Part shown: positions 57,701 to 64,000 of the stretch, in pieces
Position numbering within the stretch: position 1 is the stretch's first letter
Layout of the letters: each line of letters opens with the position of its first letter
Origin: Macrotis lagotis
Lineage: Eukaryota; Chordata; Mammalia; Peramelemorphia; Peramelidae
DNA: 64,000 nucleotides
Direction of reading: 5' to 3'
Assembly: GCF_037893015.1 (NCBI RefSeq)
Contig: NC_133665.1
Span: 106,421,937-106,485,936 of the forward strand
The notes under the pieces: generated by a model
Told to the model about the DNA's origin: nothing
What the model saw: only the letters and a program-made list of their open reading frames with translations
Database searches by the model: none
Program-made: the position numbers and the translations under genes

Positions 57701-60700
57701 AGGGGGTGCGGAGTGCCTCCCTCAGCATGTGATGGGCCCCACGCTTTTTCAACCGCTCCTGGAAACGGCGACGGCAGTCTGAGACTGTGAAGAAGTCCTC
57801 TCGGTCAGTGGAGACCAGGAGCAGGCACAAGTCTGTGTCTGGCTCCAGATAGGAGATGTGCACATGGAAGAAGCCCCCTGAATTGAATTTGGGGAGGCAG
57901 ATGGGTGTCCAGGCCTCTCCTTCTCGAAAGGAGGATGAAGAGCTGATGAGGTTAAAAAGAAGATGAAGGTCGATGGGGTGAAGGAACTGGTCCTTCTTCC
58001 TTACTAGAGACACCAGCTGGTTCCGGGATAGCAAGATTGAAAAGACGAGGCTCTTAGTGCGGGCCTGCTGCAAGCTGGTGCTGACAGCATCCCGCACGCT
58101 TGCTGCCAGAGGCAGGCAGCGGGCAGCCCCCATCAGGAAACTGGGGTCACGGGCCATGAGCTGGAGCAGGTTGTCAGTGATGCGCTCAGAACCTGAGAGC
58201 AGACGTCGCAGGTCGTAGTTCTGCTTCTGCTGGAAGATGTGATTGAGCTGGGTCCAGGTGAGCAGACTAAGAATCTGGTAATAGATATACAACAGTTCCT
58301 GGGCTATCTCCTGCTCCGACTGGCGTGTGCGGGCCACAGCTACCAGCACTAGTGGGCTCCGGCGAACAAACACCACCTTATAGCCATCTGGCAGAGGGGC
58401 AAGAAGGAGAAAAGTCAGTCTGGTAAAAAGGACCTCCCCTCCTGCTCAAGGGTTCACTGTAGCCTCCAGATAGAAACAATTCCCTCTTCTCATCTTTGCC
58501 TGCTGAATTTCTATTCACCTGTTAATGCCCAAGTCAAAACCCACCTCCTCCAGGGAAGCCAGCTCTGATACCCTTCTGGTCTCAGAGAACTCTTTGGGTC
58601 CTCTGCTATGCTTGCCAGGTACTATTGTATATGAAAATGATGTGTTTCTGTCTTATCTTTCTACTGAACTGTGTTCTACTTGAAGGCAAAGACAATTTCT
58701 TATTTCATTTTGTATCTACTCCAGCCCTGAGCAGAGAACTCATCATTCAGGTAATATTTAATAAAATGATTGCTATATTGGCACAAAAGCCTTCTCAATC
58801 TAACCTTTCAAGGTTCTCAGAGATCCCTGGCTTCCTAGACATTAGCCTCTGGCCTCTATGAGGCTTATCCTCTACCTACTATGTGCCAGGGGGTGACTAG
58901 TGTCTGTCTTTGTGGCTGCCCAGGATTTGCCCCTTCCCTTGAATGTCCTTCCCATTGCTCTTTGCAATCCATGGTCCTTCTTCTCTTTTCAGTAGTTTTT
59001 CCTGATTAATCTCTACTTTCCCATCCCTACCCTCTGACCTTACTCCTCAATACTATGTCTCCTTATTACTGATTCAATTTATTTATGAGTCTGAAAGCAT
59101 TTGTGTGTCCCCTTGAAATGGGAGCAAGCTGAGGGCACCCTGAGGGCAGAGGTTGTCTCCCCCTAAGACCAGATGCTGACTAGGAATAGGCACTGTCTCA
59201 CCTCAGATTAGGGACTTCCCAAGGCTCCATGTCTCCCACTCAGTCTGGGAGCTCCCTGAAAGCAGTGACCATGTCTACCCTTTAGATATAGAATATGCCA
59301 AGAATTGGAATCATTCCACCCCCCCATAAACTAGGGAAACCTGTAGAGGGTGAGTTGTGTCTACCCATTAACCAGAGGGATTCCTGAAGGCAAAAGTTAT
59401 ATGTTCCCCATCGGATGGGGTCAACAGAATAGACCCCCTTCCCTGACTCAGACCTGTGCAAAAAGGGTTAATCTGATGCAAGATATAAACCGAATGGGTC
59501 TGGAGGGGAACCAGGGAGAAATGAGAGGAAGAAGTCTCCTATCACAGCCTCCTGGAAGTTAATCAGAGATCTCCAAGGGGATTGGGGAGAGGCCATTTCT
59601 GCTCCACCCTCTTGTATAGGTCTCTTCCCCAGTCACTCATGGTTTCATGCCCTTCCCTAGGCAGGCCTTACCTGCATGGATGGAGCGAATAGCATTCTTG
59701 TCAGCCTCCAGGAAGGAAACCAAAGCCACCATGACGCCCATTGTGCTGGAGAGTGCCTCCTCAGAGCCATAACGGGAGTAAACAGGTTTCCCTGCCTCAC
59801 TTAGCACAAAGATGTGCTTCTGGTGTAGCCGCCATGTTTCAATTGCATCCTCCTCATCCCCCTCCCCGGCTTCTCCCTCCCTTGGGGGTTCTGAGGCCCT
59901 TCGTTCCCCAGGTCCTGAAGGATCAAGACAATCCTCAGACTCTGGACGCATTTCCTCTTCCAAATCCCGGGCCACCCCTGTCAGCTGTGTGCTCAGTTCA
60001 CTGAAGTCTTTGCTGATCTGCCGCATGTCTGTTGCCGTGGCCCGAGGCTGAGCATTGGTTCCTTCCTCAGGACTGCCCCCTGAGACTTCCCCATCCTCAG
60101 ACTCTGTCAAGTCTTCATAAGAACGAGCATGGACAAACATGGCACCTTCCTGGCCAGCCCCTGTCAATCAAAAAGCCAAACTCTTAGGAGGGGTACACAT
60201 CCTCATTCAGTCAACTCTTCGTTATCTATATTGTGGCTTAACCACAACTATGGGATTAGTGCCCTCATCTGACACTTGTTTCTGTGTAGCTTTTCACTCC
60301 TTTATTAATCAGTCTAGGCTTTCAGAATCTCAGGGGATAACAGCCAAAAAAGAATAGTTTTGCTTTGCCCCCCCCAAAAAAAAACCCCTGTAATCAAACT
60401 AACACTAGGTGTTATCTAAGGTGCCAATCAGAAATTACTTTTGTAGAGGTACTGTCATAAAATGGAAAGAACACTAGATCTGGAGTCCTATGATCTAGGC
60501 TTGAGTTCCAACTCTACTATTTACTAACTATATGCCCTTGGAGAGGCCTCAGGTTCCTCAATTGTAAAATGAGAGGGTTGAACCCAATGATCTCTAAGTT
60601 CTACTATTCCATGATTCTCAGATATAACTTTGATGACTCACACTTTGGCATTATCCATATAGTTATTCTTTCATCACTGTGGATAACTGAGAGGTGACTC

Positions 60701-63407
60701 TGAACAGCATTACATACATTTCTTAACATTCATTGTTAATTCTCTATCTGCACTGATGCTGAGGACAGTGAACAGAACCAAGAGAACATCATACACATTA
60801 ACAACATTGTGAGATGAACAACTATGATGGATGCAGCAGCTCTTCTCAGCAACTCAGAGATCAAGAACAACCCTGAGAGATGTGCCATGGACAATGTCAT
60901 TCACATTCAGAGGGGGAAAAAACCAGTTTGAATGCATACTATGTTTACTTCTTTAAATTTTCTTTTATGTTTTTCCCTCCTTTCTTATGTTTTTTTCTCC
61001 TTTCCCCATAGTTCTTTTTTTGTTTTTGTTTTTGTTTTTTTATTTAGGTTTTTGCAAGGCAAATGGGGTTAAGTGGCTTGCCCAAGACCACACAACTAGG
61101 TAATCATTAAGTGTCTGAGGCCTGATTTGAACTCAGGTACTCCTGACTCCAGGGCCGGTGCTCTATGCACTGTGCTACCTAGCCGCCCCGAGCTGAATTA
61201 CCTCATCTGCATTCTCTAAAGCAGCTGATCCATTAGTGGGGTCTAGGACTCACCTCTTCATCTTAAAAATATACTGCAGTCCCACAGCACAGGTGGTGAG
61301 GTGAGATGGGAACAAAGGGACCTCAGAAGGCATCTAGTCTAGTTAGGAGCTGAGTAAGACCCCTTCCTACAGTAGTGTTCATAAGTGATCATCCAGCTGA
61401 CTTGAAGACCTGAGGGGGTAAAGTGTTCACTACATCCCAAGATGGTGAATGTTTCTTTGAGATAGCTCTCATGGGGAGTAAGTTTTCCATAGATCAAGCC
61501 AAATTGAGCTATCTACAACTTCTACCCATTGCCTCTTGGGCAGGACTCAAAAGCAGCTTAGAGATGACTTCCTTTCTGATGCTTTGAGACATAGCCTCCT
61601 ATGGGTCACCTCCTCTTCTTTAGGCTAAGGCTTCCAACAGGCTCTTCAACCAATTCACATAGGATTTAATTTTTACTTCCCTCATTATCCTGGAATTCTT
61701 TCCTAAAACTGATGTGCTATAACCAAGGCAGAGGATGGGGGCACCCTAAAACTTCCCTTAGACCCGCTGCCTCTATATTGAGGTAGCAAATGTAGCAATG
61801 TGACTAGAGCACTGGGCTTGGAGTCAAGAAGACCTTGAGTTCAAATCTGACCTCATATATTTGCTAGCTAAGTGACTTTGGGCAAGTCATGCATCTTCTG
61901 TTTGCCTCAGTTGCCTAACCTGTAAAATGGGGATAATAAATATCACTTCCCAGCATTATTGCAAAACTAATGAAATATTTGTAAAGTTCTTGGCACATTG
62001 TAGGTCCTTTCTAAATTCTAGCTATTGCTGTTATTATTACTATGATTATTATTAATGCTACTTAAGGTTATATTAACTTTCTTGACTTACACCCAGCATG
62101 CATTCATTAAACAACCAGATCTTTTTCATGTGAAATATTGTTTCATTCTACCCTCCTATCCTGTACTTGATTTGTTTTCTTTTATTTTTTAAAACAAGTT
62201 TATTTATATTTTCAACTACATGCAAAGATAGTTTTCAACATTCATTTGTTTGTGTGATTTTGAGTTCCATATTTTTCTCCCTCCCTACTTTCCTTCCACT
62301 TTCCTCTTGACAGTGAGTAATCTGCCCTCTCCTAAACTTATACAGTAAATTATTTAAAAATTCAAGTGATTTTCCTTATGCCAAGAGAGAAATGGCTATT
62401 CTCTGACCCTTTATGAACTTGAGGCACCTGCCCCAAATCACCTGCCTCATTTTTTTTCCTTTCTCAAAGGAGGAGGTGAAGAAGACAAAGAAAAGATGGT
62501 CTCTTCATTCCATTGTCATGATGCCTTTATAAAGTCCTGTCTAGGGAAGTTCCTGTCGGCATGCCTGATCAGTCTGTTATCTCAGTGGAGGAGGTGGGGC
62601 ATGCCTAGGTCCCTAAAGGTCTACAGGAAATCCTCTCCCATAGGAAGCAAATTCATCTACTGGCATTAACTATTTCCATGCCCCTGGGGTTCTGAATTGG
62701 GGATCTCTGGAACCCTAGGTTTCTTCAGTTCCAAAGTCTGGCACAAAATGCCCATGTACCCTGCTCCCTCTAGGTAAGTCTAGAGATTACGTGGTGACAT
62801 GGAGCCCGCTTCCATGCTGTGAGGGTAGCAAAGGAAGAGTTGGAGATGGAACTCTCCAAGAGATGAGGTCTGTCTCTGAGTTTTTCCTTTTCCTCCAGAC
62901 TGAGAAACATCAAAATTCAATGCAAAGGGTCAAGGACCTTGGGGACAGAAGATCTGAGTTTGGATCCCAGTTCAATTCCTTACTAGCTGGAGTATTCCGG
63001 CCAAATGATTCACATCTCAACCTCCATGTCTTCATCTACAAGATGGAGATGATGATACTCACATTAACAACCTCATAGAGGAGTTACAAAGGTCTACGAA
63101 GAGAAAAATTTTTAAATATGCAATACAAATATTAGTTAATATTATCAAAAACTATGATTGTTTCAAGGCTCTATCCCTGCATAAAGCTGAAAAGTCACAA
63201 GAGGAACTAGTTTGAATTCAGGTCTTTATACCCTGGGACCTCATTGATTTGCCTGTAGGTTAGAGTTGAAACTACCTTACCTGGTTCTGTTCCTTGGGCC
63301 AGTCCTGGAGTTGGGCTTTCTGACCGCTCTGAGCTCTGCCCATCGGAGGGAACCAAGGTACCATTGGTGGATTCCCAGTGTTTCTTCTTATGCACATCAG
63401 CAGCCAT
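54648..63407 (-). CDS. MON1A: MON1A (MON1-CCZ1 RAB7 exchange-factor subunit), whole coding span, 5 coding exons
   Basis: MON1A with CCZ1 forms the exchange factor that loads RAB7 with GTP on endosomes, driving early-to-late endosome maturation and lysosome or autophagosome fusion. The five exons join to 556 residues without a stop: an acidic, low-complexity N-terminus (exons 1-2), then the highly conserved longin-type domains, beginning [19 protein letters not shown] and running to the C-terminal [10 protein letters not shown]. Long identical stretches with human MON1A (for example [20 protein letters not shown]) separate it from the paralogue MON1B. The start ATG at 63407 aligns with the human M-A-x-D start. 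All borders are GT-AG with matching phases. It lies 17.8 kb upstream of MST1R in the same orientation, as in human 3p21.31. The promoter and any noncoding first exon are outside the window. Confidence 0.96.
55114..55261 (-). CDS. MON1A: MON1A coding exon 4
   Basis: 148 nt; the first base completes the serine codon begun in exon 3, phase 0 out. Peptide [20 protein letters not shown], then [16 protein letters not shown]. Acceptor CTCCCTAG, donor TTG|GTAAGG. Confidence 0.96.
55262..57621 (-). other. MON1A intron 3 (2.4 kb)
   Basis: Contains a CR1/L3-type fragment at about 55310-55420, a plus-strand marsupial SINE at 55643-55770 and MIR-like tails at about 56230-56410 and 57000-57330. No coding match; short open frames are not conserved-looking. 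Confidence 0.5.
55643..55770 (+). repeat. Marsupial SINE, MON1A intron 3
   Basis: GGGGCAGCCAGGTGGCAGTG start, CCATTGCCTTAAATAC end, followed by an A/T-rich tail. Confidence 0.83.
57622..58387 (-). CDS. MON1A: MON1A coding exon 3 (main conserved core)
   Basis: 766 nt, phase 1 in, two bases out. Starts [20 protein letters not shown] and contains most of the conserved core, including [20 protein letters not shown] and [20 protein letters not shown]. Acceptor CCTCTGCCAG, donor CCAG|GTGAGA. Confidence 0.97.
58388..59671 (-). other. MON1A intron 2, made largely of L2 fragments
   Basis: Plus-strand L2 3'-end pieces at about 58470-58775 and 58900-59160 are recognisable from the order of motifs: split cysteine/proline-rich codons, a CTTGAAGGCAAAGAC-type segment, then an ATTTAATAAAATG tail. 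The remaining 59160-59640 is unassigned. Confidence 0.5.
59672..60160 (-). CDS. MON1A: MON1A coding exon 2 (acidic linker and first longin strand)
   Basis: 489 nt, phase 1 on both sides. Starts [20 protein letters not shown]; contains [20 protein letters not shown], a variable Glu/Pro-rich part, then [20 protein letters not shown] and [11 protein letters not shown]. Acceptor TTGATTGACAG, donor GCAG|GTAAGG. Confidence 0.95.
61037..61189 (-). repeat. Marsupial SINE, minus strand, MON1A intron 1
   Basis: Reverse complement of the same family, from a T-rich tail to CTACCTAGCCGCCCC. Confidence 0.88.
61320..61790 (-). repeat. CR1/L3 LINE 3' end, minus strand, MON1A intron 1
   Basis: Reverse complement of the same end: CTTCTACCCATTGCCTCTTG, CTCTTCTTTAGGCTAAGGC, CTCTTCAACCAATTCACATA and CCTGGAATTCTTTCCTAAAA. 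Confidence 0.68.
63281..63407 (-). CDS. MON1A: MON1A coding exon 1
   Basis: 42 codons plus one base. Begins [20 protein letters not shown], then [19 protein letters not shown]; human reads GTLTPSDGQSMERAESPTPGMAQG. Donor CCAG|GTAAGG, phase 1. Confidence 0.93.
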
Positions 63408-63421
63408 ATCCCCGTTTTAAC
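63408..63421 (-). other. MON1A: MON1A 5' UTR piece with splice acceptor just upstream of the start codon
   Basis: On the minus strand GGGTACAG precedes GTTAAAACGGGGAT and the ATG. This fits a 3' splice site 14 nt before the start codon, so that a noncoding first exon lies further upstream. The pyrimidine tract is only moderate, so this is an inference. Confidence 0.45.
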
Positions 63422-64000
63422 CTGTACCCATAAACCAACAAGGGAAAGAACTATCAAAGCACTGTGCTGAGAACTAGTTCAAATGGAGCTGTGGATGTGA
63501 TACTCTATTGGATGGACTTACGGTCAGGAGACCTGGGCTCTGGTCTAAGCCCTTCCATCCACTCTCTGTGTGATCCATTCCTTCACAGAGTCTATTTCCT
63601 CATGGATAAAATGAGGTGATTGGATCTGATCTCTAAAGACTGTCCCAGTTCTTACCTTCTGTGTTCTAAAGTTTCTCCAAGCTCTGACATTTTATGTTGT
63701 AAGGTAAATTCTAGCCCTACCGTCTATATTTTAAGGTCCCTTCTAGCTCTGGCATGCTATGTACTATGTTCTAAGGGTCCTCTTAAGTGCTGATTTGGGT
63801 TCTAAGATCCCTCTCAGCTCTGACATTTTGTGTTCTATGGACCCTCTTGCTTTCATATTCTGTGTTCTAAGGGCCCTTTCAGCTTACATATACAGCTTCC
63901 CTCCCAAAAGCACATTTGTCTATTCCATGCCTCTATTTCCTTCAATTAAGGCAGATAATCTAAAGCTAATCATCAATAAAATACTCATAGTACAATGGGT
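63422..64000 (-). other. MON1A 5' intron, cut by the window end
   Basis: About 580 nt with no coding match. It holds several tandem-like TCTGACATTTTGTGTTCTA / CTAAGGxCCCTT segments between about 63640 and 63880, typical of a CR1/L3 tail that repeated locally. No promoter is visible. Confidence 0.4.

Larger units (their letters stand above)
60161..63280 (-). other. MON1A intron 1 (3.1 kb), repeat-filled
   Basis: Contains an old MIR-type SINE at about 60448-60618, an L1 3'-end fragment at about 60770-60920, a minus-strand marsupial SINE at 61037-61189, a minus-strand CR1/L3 relic at about 61320-61790 and a plus-strand MIR at about 61793-62041. The sequence 62100-63200 shows further diverged LINE-like and MIR-like pieces but nothing I can name with confidence. 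No extra exon seen. Confidence 0.6.

Overview
This window is nuclear DNA from a mammal, almost certainly an Australasian marsupial. Two lines of evidence support this. First, two split protein-coding genes on the minus strand read clearly as orthologues of human MST1R (the RON receptor tyrosine kinase) and MON1A (a subunit of the RAB7 exchange factor). Second, the background is full of a tRNA-derived SINE beginning GGCGGCTAGGTGGC, a form I know from Australasian marsupials and not from the usual Monodelphis SINE, together with L2, CR1/L3, MIR, L1 and a HAL1-like element. A dasyurid-like source is a guess from the SINE form only.

Layout. 1-4156: repeat-rich DNA downstream of MST1R, with no gene I can support. 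4157-36848: MST1R, read right to left. All 20 coding exons can be placed with canonical AG/GT borders and compatible phases, giving an open reading frame of 1405 residues, close to the roughly 1400 of human RON. 36849-37560: GC-rich, TATA-less MST1R 5' flank with Sp1-type boxes. 37560-54530: intergenic, with a 26-bp GGA-rich minisatellite, a non-repetitive block with E-boxes, a mariner-like hairpin MITE, a nearly 4-kb HAL1-like element and L3/L2/L1 relics. 54648-63407: MON1A, also on the minus strand, five coding exons giving 556 residues. 63422-64000: MON1A 5' intron; its promoter lies outside the window.

The order and shared orientation of MST1R and MON1A match human 3p21.31. The two proteins do not act in one pathway: RON is the cell-surface receptor for macrophage-stimulating protein (MST1), and MON1A-CCZ1 converts early to late endosomes by activating RAB7. 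Their adjacency looks like conserved synteny, not a functional unit.

I found no undescribed system. The points most worth checking are in MST1R RNA processing: exon 11 (147 nt) and exons 5+6 (321 nt) keep the frame and so allow the known RON delta forms; a 60-nt CA repeat replaces most of the pyrimidine tract 19 nt before exon 5; intron 10 has an in-frame ATG that could start a short-form RON; and the receptor tail carries a marsupial acidic insertion. Among repeats, an intronic duplication carrying a shared L2/L2 junction, tandemly repeated L2 tails, and four young SINE copies with perfect target-site duplications stand out.
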